A model generated the notes under the pieces. It was not told the origin of the DNA. It saw only the letters and a list, made by a program, of their open reading frames with translations, and did no database searches. Position numbers and translations under genes: made by a program. Positions 47,601 through 59,480 of a DNA stretch of 64,000 bases are shown here, piece after piece (position 1 is the first letter of the stretch; each line of letters begins with the position of its first letter). The stretch covers positions 23,552,163 to 23,616,162 of the forward strand of contig OZ018409.1 of assembly GCA_963969595.1 (NCBI GenBank), given 5' to 3'. This DNA comes from Neckera pumila. Taxonomy: Eukaryota > Streptophyta > Bryopsida > Hypnales > Neckeraceae.

Positions 47601-48714
47601 TGTCTTATTGAACATTCCCGTTTCTTTCTCGGAAGTCGTTGGATCCTCTTCATCGTTTTTCGGCTTGAATTTCGAGCTGCCCTCCGAATGTCTACTCCAG
47701 GGTCTCGGGAGATTCGGGTCCCCAATCGATTGTGCCAACTGCCAACATCGTATGGAAAACGAAGAGCTCAATCAAGAACAAGTTGGTAAAACAGCACAAG
47801 AGTTTAGAACAAAGTCTTTGAAACCTACACCTAATCCTCCCTATATAGCAAACTATCTAGTAGCATAATTCTACAAAACCATCATCAGCTTGGAAAAACA
47901 CGTTTCGGTTCAAACTCCTCCTCCCCTTGTATTTACACAATCATCTCTCTAATCTCGAGATTGCACTACACACATGATAATATGCAGGGCATGGGCATTA
48001 AGTGAAAAAATGGATGAAGTTTTAGAGGTTAGGGTTTTAAAGGGAACGCTTTACACTTTCCCTCTACAATTGTAATACAGTAATCTCACACCAACTTTAT
48101 CACGGAAATTGGTCTGAGAAGTTAGAGAATTTTCGTGCAACCCCAAGAGCAAGCAATTACAATTCGAAGGGCGGTTCACAAACCTCGCAGGTCAATCTGC
48201 TGGTGTCGAAAAAGGAGCGGTGGAAATACTTTGCAGCATCTTTAGCTTCCTCCTCCGTACGAAATCCAACAAAACCGAATTGTCGAGTCCTCCCATCCCT
48301 AAAATTGACCGGTCCAGATTGGAAACTCACTTCATCTAGACCAAATAATGTACAAGATCAATGAAGCAAAAAGAGTAAGCAAACAATGAATACACTAAGC
48401 TCTCCATAACTCACCTGGTTCTAATGATTTTGGCATCCGTGACCTCCCCTTTCGCTGCAAAATGCTCCCGAAGCCGCTCCTCCGTCACGTACCGTGGCAA
48501 ATTTTTCACACAAATTCGAGAAGACCTGCAAGGGGGCCAATTTCTTAGCAGCCGCAAGAAGACACACTTTGAAATTACGGAGAACGCTCTCACAACGTTT
48601 ATACAAGAAAAAAACTCAAGAACGGCAATTTCCTCTCCGGAAATTGCCATTTACAAAATTTCCAACGATTCATTCAAACTCTTTGAAAACTCAATCCCAG
48701 TAACCCACTCACAT
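41626..48714 (-). CDS. MRD1: MRD1/RBM19-type pre-rRNA processing protein, five RRMs
   Basis: Nucleolar RNA-binding protein; MRD1/RBM19 relatives bind pre-rRNA and U3-containing complexes for 18S rRNA release. Coding segments (high to low): 48714-48713, 48525-48415, 48298-48184, 47738-46759, 46243-46112, 45880-45788, 44959-44848, 44663-44340, 44189-44125, 43955-43685, 43498-43394, 42996-42799, 42464-42330, 41784-41626. All introns are GT-AG; the total of 2802 nt equals 933 codons plus stop. RRM1 starts [11 protein letters not shown] (residues 2-78). A charged region with long Asp/Glu runs precedes RRM2 (about 391, [13 protein letters not shown]). RRM3 starts near 583 ([12 protein letters not shown]), RRM4 near 702 ([11 protein letters not shown]), RRM5 near 807 ([12 protein letters not shown]). 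The tail is [19 protein letters not shown], then a basic SKRRK. Five RRMs match yeast Mrd1 (human RBM19 has six). The ATG is divided by the first intron. Confidence 0.92.
45097..45634. mobile_element. TTAA-tipped element in an MRD1 intron
   Basis: 538 bp within the intron between coding segments 45880-45788 and 44959-44848. Left tip CACCTAATGACCC, right tip (reverse complement) TTAACCCCTAATGGCTC. The tip type equals that of the arm at 12623. No coding capacity; the flanking splice sites are untouched. Confidence 0.6.
48526..48712 (-). other. First MRD1 intron, dividing the start codon
   Basis: Donor AAAAAAT/GTGAGTGGG at 48712 and acceptor CCCTTGCAG/GTCTTCT at 48526. Splicing joins AT to G, creating ATG followed by TCTTCTCGAATTTGT (SSRIC), the expected N-terminus. 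An unspliced frame from ATG 48650 also reads into RRM1 but adds a 39-residue stretch with no family counterpart. Confidence 0.75.
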
Positions 48715-48960
48715 TTTTTGTTACGTTCCGACACAACGCGATCTCCAGACGACACAGCAACGCTCCGAATTCATAAAACCCCTCCTAGTCCTTAAACCCT
48801 GAACCCTAACCCTAAATAACTGAATGAAGACTTTGCTACTTGCCGAAGAAGGCGACCGGATAATCCGGTCACGAAATCTTCTATTGGCTCTGGACCGAGG
48901 CTTTGCTTAGGAGCTTTTTAGTGAGTTTCAAGTTTAGAGTCTCTCTTACAGTAGCTGCTT
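48713..48960 (-). promoter_or_regulatory. MRD1 promoter and leader: telo-box, palindrome, CCAAT
   Basis: At 48793-48815 the plus strand reads AAACCCTGAACCCTAACCCT, telo-box-like repeats typical of plant ribosome-biogenesis promoters. At 48854-48870 is the exact palindrome GACCGGATAATCCGGTC. ATTGG at 48883-48887 is a CCAAT box on the gene strand. Order and spacing fit an upstream promoter for the minus-strand gene. Confidence 0.55.
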
Positions 48961-49553
48961 GTTGAGATTACATTGGTTTATCTCATTAGTGCATGTGACA
49001 CTAATTTATCAAAGTTTTGCAACTTTAATTTAGTGCAAGTTAATACATTCTTATTTTATATTGATTTCTATGAATAGGAATTTCATAGTGGCGTCAATTT
49101 TTGTAACAATATTTTTGAGTCATTGGTAATAAGATAAATCAACGTAGTGTGAATTGCCCTAAGAACTGGGGGGGTATTTAATCAACTTAGATGTGTAATA
49201 AAATATATATTTTATAAAAAATTTAAGGTTTTCATTGAAAAGATTATTATAGATGACATTTATAAAAAACTTTGATTTATTCCATTTGGATTAGTGATGA
49301 GAGGTTATGGACACTCTTGTGTTGTTGGCAATTAGATCTTCCTAAAAATAGCATACTAGACTTGTTTCAAAACTCAATTTTCACAAATTTTTAAGCCAAA
49401 AAGGTCCATGTAGTATAAATTACATGTTCAATAGAGAAAAAATGGGGTGCCTATAGGGCCGTCAAAGTTAGAATAGCAGTCCAAATTAAAAAAATTTTAA
49501 ACTTTTTTGGAAAAAAATACTAGTTTTTTATTTGGACTTTTGGGAGAACTGGT
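48961..49553. other. Unassigned spacer
   Basis: AT-rich; no gene seen. CTATAGGGCC near 49453 is echoed in inverse near 49829, so the next MITE may sit inside another decayed inverted element. Confidence 0.4.
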
Positions 49554-49812
49554 CATTAGAGGGATTTTGGGGGCCTTGGAAGATTGTTTCCGGCCCGTTC
49601 CCTAGTCTGCCCACATTCAGTGAACAACGGTACAAGCGTTTCAGATTTTTTTTTTAAATAAAAAAATAAATTTACCAAAATTTCATTTTAAGCAAAAAAA
49701 AATGACATGACAGTCGCTGTGCCACGTCAGCTAGCTGCTGCAGCCGCGTTCCCGCAGTTTGGAAACGCAGGGGAATTCGCAATCTCTCAACACCCCGAAA
49801 TCTCCTCTAATG
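49554..49812. mobile_element. CATTAG-type MITE, copy 2
   Basis: 259 bp. Ends CATTAGAGGGATTT ... AAATCTCCTCTAATG; the interior shares ACAGTCGCTGTGCCACGTCA and GTTCCCGCAGTTTGG with copy 1 at 7655. Confidence 0.85.
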
Positions 49813-49857
49813 CCATAGTCTGGCGACCCTATAGAGGCCCAAATTTTTATGTAATGT

Positions 49858-50560
49858 TTAACTCTTAAAGTCCCATTGTCCCTGTAGGACACAAAATGGG
49901 ATTTGGGTACGTTCCTATGAACTCAAATTTTGGCATAATTTTTGGAACTTTTTTGTAAGATAACAAAAACTAATAATCTTTTTAGAAATTTAATTTTTAC
50001 TTTAATGAGTGCCTAGGAGCAAAAGTTATACCACAACAAGCTTGAATTTCATTAAAGTGGGCAACAAAAGAAATCCACAAAAAATTAAAACAAAAATTCT
50101 TAAATTTGACTTATCACAAATTGTGCTTTTGTTGACAAAGAAAGCTTTAACTCATGGCAATTTGATTTACAATGTGAAAGTTATGGAGTATCTTGTTTTG
50201 CAAGCAATGAGAGCATGTATTTAAAAAAATTACTTATAAGATATGACCTCAATTTTCACATTTTCTCAAAACAAAGTTTTCCACAACGTTAATTTTAATT
50301 GTAAGAATAGTTAAATTATTCGGATTAGTGCATTTTAATCCCATTTTAGTGTTGTTAACGAATAATTTATTTGTTCCTTCTATCTTGTATCAACTTCTAT
50401 TAAAGAAAATTATAAAGAATGAAATTCACATTATTTATTTATTTATTTCCCAGACTCTCAACTCAATTTTTTATAATAATAAAAACTTAATTCAAAATCT
50501 ATAGTGCAAAAATTTTAAATAAGAGGATTCAAAGTCTTATAGACTAGTTTGCCACAATGC
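49858..50560. mobile_element. TTAA element, copy E (one end clear)
   Basis: Left tip TTAACTCTTAAAGTCCCA. The interior from about 50330 to 50510 is the inverse of copy B (for example CAGACTCTCAACTCAATTTT). The other tip is not recognisable. Confidence 0.5.
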
Positions 50561-53500
50561 CAAAAAACTCTGTTCTCTTCACTTTGAACACATTCATTAG
50601 AGGATTTGTGAAGCCTTCCGAAGATTATGAGTTCCCATAATGTATGACCTCTAGGAATTCTACCACATCTATAGTCTAACGTAGTCAAGATATTGCCACT
50701 ACAAATATTAATATTTATTTTATTTTGAATTTTGAATTTTGAATTTTTAAGATTAAATTTAAACTTTGAACTTTCTATTTATTTTATTTATGTATTTTTA
50801 TATTAAATATTTTGATAGCAATACTATGGTTCATAGCAAGGTGAGTGAATCTAAAATGGCCCTCCCTTGCCCTCAAATCTCTTCTAATGTATCTGGCCAT
50901 CTGCGATGTAGAAGTTTCTAAACTTCTTCCACGCGTTTTTATAACTAGTGTTCTACAAGTTCAAACATTTTTATTATGCAAAAAAACTCCATTTTCAAGT
51001 TTTTGCTCTTTGCACTAGAAATGGTAGTTTTGAGCGGTTTCTGACCTAAAAAAAAGACCTTCCATTGGAACTTTAGGGTTTTATGGGCAAGGTATAATTA
51101 AGACTTTTCTTTTCACTTTAAACACTAATATCTTACAATCTATTTGGTTAAAGTATTTTAAAAAGTTCTATGCACTCTTCTACAAGTCTTCTACCAAAAA
51201 TAGTGAAATTAGGTTGCCTTCACGGTTGCCTTATCTGAGATAAATACCTCATGGATCAATGCTTGTTCCACATGGAGGTGCATGCCAATCTCTGAACCAG
51301 GCCTTGAATTGGTGCACAATTCTATGCCATGCACATGGCTCTAGAATGAATGCATCATTGTACAAAAGCAGTGAATATTTCTATAATGTGGGCTGTCAAG
51401 AAATTAGTGTGAGGCAATCTAATTTCACTATTTTGTGTACACGATCCTATAGTTGAATACGCAAAAAAATAGTTTATTTGACCTTCACTCCTTGCGCTAG
51501 AAATGACACTTTTGAAGTTGTTAGTATTGAAACATAGTAAGAACCCTTTAGCGCTCTGATATCCTAAATTTGAACGATGAATAAAGAGGTTTCAAGGGCT
51601 TTTTGGACTGCATAATTTCTCATTCATCTAAACCAGTGCTTCTTTTTTAAACTTTATGTATAATAAATTTAATGAAATTGAAATAAATAATATATATTTT
51701 ATAGATATAAACAAAAATATGTAGAAATTCAAGAAAAGATTTAGGCACTAAGGGTTAAGGATAAAAGAAGTATGAATAAAGCACCCAACAATGAGGGGTT
51801 AAAAAGATTCACTTGGCAATTGCATGCAATTGTATCAATCAATCTATACAGGACATGTCTAAAATGCACATTCTTTTACACAAACCCAATAACGTTTAAC
51901 GGCAAAGATCTAAGGATTCAGAATCCTCACCCTAACCAAGTCTTATGTAACAAGATATTGGATGCAAGACAAAGGGCCTTGCCCCAAATTTTTCATTGTA
52001 AATGCTTAAACATATGATTAGTATATGGTGATTTTTATGTAATATATATTGTATTGCATTATACACAAAAGGAAAAAGCGGTTTGAGTGCATTCATTTTC
52101 AACTCCAATTCTTTATACTCTATAAATAAATGGCACGACCATCAATCAAACTCTTCATTCCAAAAACAAATTTGAAAGGTTGAAATACATTCATGAGAAA
52201 CAATAACTTACAAAGAAAACTCAATTTTCAAACACACAATTGCATAACCTCAAAGGTAGATTGAAGAAAATGGTATCAAACAAATGGAAATAATTTCTTG
52301 AGCGCTTAAGACAACCTCAATAAAAAGCTACAAATTCAACATGATGAACATGCACAAAGGAATGAACACCCATAATTGTCTTAAATTGCAACTAAGTATT
52401 ATTACTATTATATGACAAGATTTATTGTAGTGGGCCATCTAAGCAAGTGAAAGGGATTCCAATGCAATTTATTATGCATTATTAGGACATTATACAAATA
52501 AATCTTGAATTTTTCTAAGTGCAAATGATAGGCCTATTTAAATGGACACTAGGTTTTTAAATTCCAATTTTGTACTTCTTGAGAATTAATATCTTGATTC
52601 TAGTCAAGAATCTAAATGTGTATTTCTTACCAATGATCCATTTCAATGCACTTACCATATAAGTAAATATAAAAAGCATTGTGCTAATATGAAAATATTG
52701 AAACTCAACATCATGGCTATAGCTTAGATTGATTTTGAATCCTAAGGTAATAGAGGCTCTTCTTAAAGGAAGAGCAAAACAAAACCTAGCATTGAAGGAC
52801 TGACACTAACATATGATGAATATCTTATTGTGGTCAAGTTCAACATATTTGCCTAATAATTAACAAAAGTTGTAAAATGTCATTCATTAGATGACTAAAA
52901 ATAGGGATTCTTTTGCCCATTGGGTAAGGTAACTTTAGTCTTAATAATATGATAAAGAATCCATTGACAAGATAGTAAGAGTGGCAATAAAGAAAAGTAT
53001 AAGATCTCTTATTTTTTTAAAACACTAAACTAACTTATTCCATTAGGGGGGTTATTGCCATCTAGAAATTAATGTCACTACAAAATTGAGTTTTTTTTTT
53101 ATTACTTCCATTGTCAAAGATTGATATCAAATCAATCTATAACTCCCACTTCAATCCTTTCCACCAAAGGACACTCTCATAAGTGCATTAAAAGTTCTTA
53201 AACTTCATTCCATTCTTCCATTTATTCTTTGCATACTTCTCTTTCAAGAAATGATACTCACAAGTGGTTGTGCTACTATAATTACCATCATCTTTTGCTA
53301 GACTTAAAAAAATGCATCTAAAGTAGACCTCAAATCCTTTCCATATATTACACATTTAGACTTCTTTCTAAAGGTCATTTGTCTATATACTCTAGATAAT
53401 CCTTGGCTTAGTAGTTGGTCTTCTAAGAAGCTCTTGATTTTCCCTTTAATGTTTTAGACATACTTTCAATTGCAAGGTCATATCTTAGTCCCACTCTTCA

Positions 53501-53632
53501 TAATAAAAAGGTCAATCTCTTTGAACTTCATTTGAAAAGCTCTAATACAAACTTTATTCTTCATTTAGCAATAAGAAGAATATGACTCCCTCTATCTCCA
53601 AATGATCTTTCTATTGAGCAAAATGATCTAGA
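50561..53632. other. Unassigned spacer; single CATTAG-MITE end
   Basis: A right end of the CATTAG MITE type (CTCAAATCTCTTCTAATG) lies near 50870-50890 without a matching left end. The words GAATTTTGAATTTTGAATTT are repeated near 50734-50756. No gene seen. Confidence 0.45.
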
Positions 53633-54235
53633 TTAACCCCTAAATGTATTTAACAATGTTTTCACCAAAAACACTCCAAAATTGCCATTTCTAATACAAG
53701 TATCAAGTTTTTAAAAAAAAAATTTGAATAATTGCATATAATTGTAGAATCTTGTAGTGCACTTGTTGCGAAAGATGTAGAAAAAATTTCAAAATTTTCC
53801 ATTGTGCACATTGCAAGATATTAGTGTTTGAATTGAAAAAAATCCTTTTCTTGTCCCTACAAAAATCCAGGCAGCTGCACTTCACAAGGTCACATTCGTA
53901 TGAAAAAGGTCCAAAATGGTGGTTACTCTTTGAAGTCAGTTTTTGAAGTCAAGTGGCCTATATGCTTGAAAAACTTCAGATCATTTGGAGTTGTACAACA
54001 TGTAGGGAAAAAATTGTAAGTAGAAAGAAGTAGAAAATGATTCAAAACACAAAATTGTTAAGAATTTAATGATTGAAATTGAAAAAATTGACTTGGAGTA
54101 GAGATTCCATTACTATCCGCAAACTAAAACTCCTCATAATTTTCACTTCACTAATCAAAATGGAATGATTCAAAGCTTTTCATGTATGTATAAATCTAAA
54201 GAACCAATTTCAAATGCTGAAAAGAACATTTTAAA
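53633..54235. mobile_element. TTAA element, copy F (truncated)
   Basis: Left tip TTAACCCCTAAATG. The sequence is the inverse of copy C from its right end inward, but the last ~300 bp are missing. Confidence 0.7.
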
Positions 54236-55263
54236 AATCCATTTCATACTATAAGTAGAGTTTGGTGCACTCCTATCATTCATGAAACTTTGAGTTTTGG
54301 AGCAGGGTTGCTATTCTGTGAGCGTGCGAGCATGAGCCTGTGAGCTTGTGAGCATACAATTTTTTAGAGAAAATTCTATGGTGGAACCTATGACCTTGGA
54401 CATTATATCGTTCAAGATTTAGGCTTAAAAGATTGAAATAATCTACTCATTTTGTCAATAAATGGAAAGTAGAGATGTCTTCCACTACCAACATTCTTCC
54501 AAACCATGCTTGGTGCTTATGGAAACCATCATCTATATTTAGGAGCCTTCATCCACCATAAAAGTTGTTTAAAAGACTAGACATAGGAGCCACAAAGCTA
54601 ATTTTTTTGCAATCTCTATAGGATATTTTCAATGGCGCAGTTGTCGATAGGCTCATTAGCATTGCTGTCTGAACCATCAACATTGTCCTTTGAAACATTT
54701 CATTTCTACCATGGAGCAATTGTTTAGTGGCATGAGACTTAAGTTTTACAAATTTTTCTGTAGAAAAATTGATCTAGATCAAATTTGAAAAAGGAAAAAA
54801 AATAATCAAGGTCCAAGTGGTTGATGCATTAAAAACATTTGCTTACTACATAACATGTAAATGTATAATTATCAGTAAGATTGGAAAATTTAAAGCCAAC
54901 TCCACGCTAGATTGTAATTATGGGCCTCATTGCACAAGAATAGCTAGAGTATAATCAAGTTGCAATTCTAAACTTTTAATAGAAAATCTTGAATACACAA
55001 ATAAGTCTTCAAAATCATCATGATTAAACTAAATTATAAATTTATTCTTTTTTATCCTAGTTATTGGAATGTGGACTTCCATTGGTGCCAAAAGTTCTTC
55101 CAAATAACCTAACATGTGACCAAAAGAAACAAGTGACTCTTGCACAAACACAATTTGATCCAACTTAAGCTTCAAGCCAATTTTATTATTCAAAAATCTT
55201 ATATACATGACAAGTCCTTGATAGCTAAATGAATGAGCTAGAATATAAATTTGTTTTTTTATC
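54236..55263. other. Unassigned spacer
   Basis: No gene seen. A GGTGCC-centred imperfect palindrome near 55065-55125 resembles the units of the array that follows copy G. Confidence 0.45.
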
Positions 55264-56198
55264 TTAACCCCTAAAGGTTCTTGACTATGTTTTCACCAAA
55301 AACGCTCCAAAACTGCCATTTCTAATACAAGTATCAAATTTCAGAAAAAAAAACATTTTTGGACACATATAACCGTAGGATCTTGTAGTAAACTTGTTTG
55401 AAAAGATGTAGAAAAAATTTCAGAATTTTCCACCATGTAGATTGCAAGATATTAGTGTTTAAATTGAGAAAAAGTCTTTTTTTGTCCCTGCAAAAAACCG
55501 GGCACCTGCACTTCACAAGGTCACATTTGTATGAAAAAATGTCCAAAATGGTGGTTGCTCTTTGGATTCGTTTTTGAAGTCAAGTTGGCTATATGTTTGA
55601 AAATTTTCAGGTCATTTGGAATTGTACAACATATAGGAAAAAAATAGTAAGTAGAAAGAAGTAAAGAATGATTCAAAACACTAAATTATTAAGAATTTAA
55701 TTAAAGAATTGAAAAATGCCAATCCCAATGGTTATAATGTTGTAATAACCTATCTACAGCCAATGTTTTTATTTTTTTTCAAAAATATTGAAAATTGAAT
55801 TAAATAAAGAACTTCAAAGTTTATTTTAGAATAGGGAATCTACAACTGCCCGCAAACTAGAACACCTTATAATTTTGATCTCATAAATCAAAATGAAATA
55901 ATTCCAAACCTAAAGTTGCATACATTGATCTAAAGAACCAGTTTCAAATTTTTATTTTTTTTAAAAATGATTTTTTAAGAATTTTTTGAGTTGCCCACCG
56001 AGCATTGTAAATCACATATCATACAGTAACTTTTTAACTGTGCTGTCAAAAGTTATGAAAATTGTTGGACCTTAAAGCTATTCCTTGGGAAAATGTTGTG
56101 TGAAAATTTCAAAGAAAAAAATTAAAAACTCCGCTTGTAGTGAGCTGCCGAAAAATGCTATGTTCTCAAAAAAACATGTTCAGGGCTTTAGGGATTAA
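55264..56198. mobile_element. TTAA-flanked element, copy G (full length)
   Basis: 935 bp. Left tip TTAACCCCTAAAGG, right tip CTTTAGGGATTAA; TTAA at both edges. Opposite orientation to C and D. Confidence 0.8.
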
Positions 56199-56969
56199 TC
56201 ACTTGTTAGGATGTAAGGAATACCTCTTGACACCATTGCAATTGGTAGCTCTTTGGTGGCGGAATCAAAAGACAATAAAAGCAATTATTTTTTGTTTGTA
56301 GTGAAAGGCCTCTTATAGGTGCCAAAAAGTCCAGCTCAAACCCAATCTTTACAGATGTGCAAATCCTATAGATCATTTTATTCAAGCTAGAATAAAAATT
56401 TATTTTTGCTTTGTCATTGGCTTCTGAGCTAAGGACTCCCATTGGCGCCAAGAGTTCCTCTAAACAATCCAATACGTGATTTAAAGATAAAACCAACCTT
56501 TGCAAAAGCAAAAGCAAATTGAACACAAGCTTAAAGCCAATTTTTGATTTAAGAATCTTGTGTATATGAAGAGATCCTCAACATCTAGATGAAATAGATT
56601 GCATATAGATTTTATTTTCACTTGATCATTTGCTAGGGTGTGAGGAGTACTTCTCGGCAAGGAGAAAAAAATATATAAATAAACAAAAAAATTAAAATAA
56701 AATAAAAAATTGCCTCTAAAGGTCTCCCTTTGGCTCCCGGAGGAATCCTTAAGAATTTCTTTTTGGCGTCAAGAGGTACCCCTCACATCCTAGCAAGTGC
56801 TCAAAGATAAACACACCACCTTTGTACAAGCTCAAGTTCTACAATCATAATGGCTAAGTTAGAGTACAACTTTTTTTCATGATCATTGCCTCGTGACTGC
56901 AAAGCTAGGTGCTTCCATTGGCATTGCAAGGTCCCCTTCAAATCCTAGTAAGTGATCAAGAAAAGACAC
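56199..56969. repeat. Outer part of the GGCGCC-centred palindrome array
   Basis: Holds several ~70-bp units such as ACTCCCATTGGCGCCAAGAG (near 56440) and TTTTTGGCGTCAAGAGG (near 56760), each an imperfect palindrome bounded by CTAGCAAGTGATC-like words. Confidence 0.65.
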
Positions 56970-58305
56970 TTGACACTTGTAGAATGGTTTTGAGCTAGCT
57001 ATGCTTATGCATGGGTCGGGTTATATTTCTTGATCACCTGCTAGCTTATAAGAGGGACTTCTTGGCGCCAATAGGAGTCTCTAGCCCTACAACCAATGAT
57101 TGTGGAAAACAAATTGTATTCTAATTCAATCATGACAATCTACAAACTCTATTCCATTTTTAAAGATTTGAAAAAATAAAAAATTAACCTTCTATTTAAA
57201 ATGTGTTCTAGCTATGCTTGTGCAAAGGTCGAGTGTTTTTTTTTATCACTTGCTAGGGTGTGAAGGGGATCCCTTGGCACCGAAGGAAGCCCCCCAACCT
57301 CCACCTAGTGATCAAGATTCAAGACATAATAAATTTGTACTCTAGCTCAATTAAGATGATGTGTAGGATTTGTACTTTTGTGAAGGCCAGGTTTTAGGGT
57401 TCTTGATCACTTACCAGGGTGTGACGGGTTCTCCTCGGAGCCAAGGGGAGGCCCCACATTGCGGAGGAAAAAATAAAATAAAAAAATAAAAAAATTTAGT
57501 TTTTTCTTTTTAAGAAATTTGAAAATAAACTTAGCCTTACATCTAAATGTGCTCAAATTGTGCTCAAATTGTGCTTGTACAAGGGTCAAGTGTTTTTTTG
57601 GATCACTTGCTAGAATATGAGGGAGAATTCTCGGCGCCAAAGGGAATCCCTATTTCCCAGCCAATGATCAAGACAGAATAAGTTTGTACTCTAGAATACA
57701 CATTCTGCTTTTTCTTGATCACTTACGAGGATGTGACAAGTTCCCCTCAGCGCCAAGGAAAGCCCAGCATCATGGAGGGAAAATAAACAAAAAATAAACA
57801 AAAGCTTTTATTTTTATTTTTTGAGGACAGGGTAGCTCCCGCCACCACCAAGGAACTCCACACATCGTAGCAAGTGATCATGAATCCTAAAACCTGGCCT
57901 TCACAAAAGTACAAATCCTACACATCATTTTAATTGAGCTAGAGTACAAATTTATCATGTCTTGAATCTTGATCACTAGCTGGAAGGTTGGAGGCTCCCT
58001 GTGGCGCCAAGGGGTCCCCACACACCCTAGCAAGTGATCCAAAAAAACACTCAATCCTTGCACATGCATAGCTAGAGCACATTTTTAATACAAGGTTAAT
58101 TTCTTATTTTTTCAAATTTTTAAAAATGGAATAGGGTTTGTAGAATATCTTGATAGAATTAGAATACAATTTTTCCTCAATCATAGGTTGCGGGGCTAGT
58201 GACTCCTATTGATGCCAAAAAATCCCCCTCACAAGCTAGCAAGTGATCAAGAAACATAACCCGACCCCTGCATAACCTTAGCTGACTCAAGACCGTTCTT
58301 AAACA
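56970..58305. repeat. ~1.3-kb imperfect palindrome, arms ~440 bp
   Basis: The left arm, about 56970-57415, pairs in inverse with about 57865-58305: CATGGGTCGGGTTAT / ATAACCCGACCCCTG; CACTTGCTAGGGTGTG / CACACCCTAGCAAGTG; AGATGATGTGTAGGATTTGT / ACAAATCCTACACATCATTT; GTGAAGGCCAGGTTTTAGG / CCTAAAACCTGGCCTTCAC. Each arm and the spacer also contain shorter palindromes centred on GGCGCC. Confidence 0.85.
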
Positions 58306-58488
58306 TGGTATCTTTTCTCCCATTTTTTTGGATTTGTTTCTATTATTTTGATTGCCTTTCAATTTGAAATGCCTTCTTTTATCAAGCAAATATTTCTACA
58401 AGATCAAACCAAGAGTAGGGTGATTTATCTTTTAAGGTCAAAAGGTAATTTGACCGCCAATTGACAAGATTCAAAACTGCAATACTAT

Positions 58489-59480
58489 GTGAAGTCTATT
58501 GACATTTTTGAATCAAACTGGAGAGGAGGTAACTTGTTTTTGGGGGTTGAGAGGTGCCTTCTTAGCCTACTAAAGGAATCAAAATTTGTAGCACCTTGCA
58601 ATATCCAAAGAAATGTCACTCTTAAAAGTTTTAGAAGTTTTGTTGTAGGCCTCATCACATTATTTCTCTTGCAAGGATTGAATCACTACAAGGGAGTTGT
58701 GTCAATTTGAACATTTTTTTGTGATTTTTTTTGTCAATTTGGACATTATTTTGTCAATTTTTTGTCAATTTGGACATTTTTTTGACAAAATTCTGTCAAT
58801 TCGGACAGTTTAGTCAATTAGAACGTGTCAATTTGGACACTATTTTCTTGTAGTAAATGCTGAAGAAATGGCAGACATGCCATCATGCAACCTATCCAAA
58901 ATAGATCCTACAAATGGTTGTAGCAATTGGGTGTTTGATGTAATGATTTGTTTACCGCCACTTGTAATGATTGCATTTAAGCCTTCATATACATAACAAA
59001 TTATTGAACATTCTTCAATGGCAAAACATCAGGATCATATCCATCTAAGGAAGAGCTGAAGTTAAGAAACACTAGATGCAATGGTAATTTGAAGAAGATC
59101 GTAAAGGCATTGAATGTCTTTTTTGGAGCATCTAATGTTGCAACACGTATTCTACACTTGCTAGATGAAGAGGTATTTGGCAGTAATAAGCTCAAACTTG
59201 ACCTCCCTATTTGTTTGGATGGTGACTCTCATAGACTGGATAAAATGAATTTTTCTTAGCCAAGAGTATTGACTTGGTCCACATGCACACCTACATAGTT
59301 CTGTGAGAAAGCAGAGAAGGTGGCTAACTTTGAACAAGTTTTACATGTCACTACCACATTGGGGAGCAATGGTGACACTTTACAATAGCATATTGCGAGA
59401 TTGTCCCACATGTTGAATTGCAAATGTCAAGCCCAACAACAAGGATCGAACATCAAAAAAGGATGAAAAGACATTCTAGC
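58489..59480 (+). pseudogene. Unidentified coding relic interrupted by a MITE
   Basis: The plus frame from 58489 (FLGVERCLLSLLKESKF) runs to GLN at 58683; after the MITE it continues in the same frame with AEEMADMPSCNLSKIDPTNG and CSNWVFDVMICLPPLVMIAF until a stop near 58998. A second open stretch at about 59021-59260 reads KKIVKALNVFFGASNVATRI, LHLLDEEVFGSNKLKLDLP, LDGDSHRLDKMNFS, and a third near 59303-59480 CEKAEKVANFEQVLHVTTTL. Composition is protein-like, with helical, Leu-rich segments. I do not recognise the family; it may be the decayed copy of a host gene, with lost introns or frameshifts. Confidence 0.45.
58684..58855. mobile_element. CACTA-type MITE, second copy of the GTCAATTTGGACA family
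   Basis: 172 bp. Ends CACTACAAGGGAG ... TTTTCTTGTAGTA, flanked by AAT at 58681-58683 and 58856-58858. Contains several GTCAATTTGGACA words, some inverted (TGACAAAATTCTGTCA). Same family as 18138-18280. Confidence 0.85.

Noticed and set aside
48411..48650. Unspliced MRD1 start at ATG 48650
   Set aside because: The extra N-terminal stretch has no counterpart in the family, and strong splice sites produce the expected MSSRIC start instead.
53703..55546. Similar short minus-strand frames in TTAA copies F and G
   Set aside because: They resemble each other because the elements are homologous; the corresponding reading in C and D contains stops, so coding conservation is not supported.
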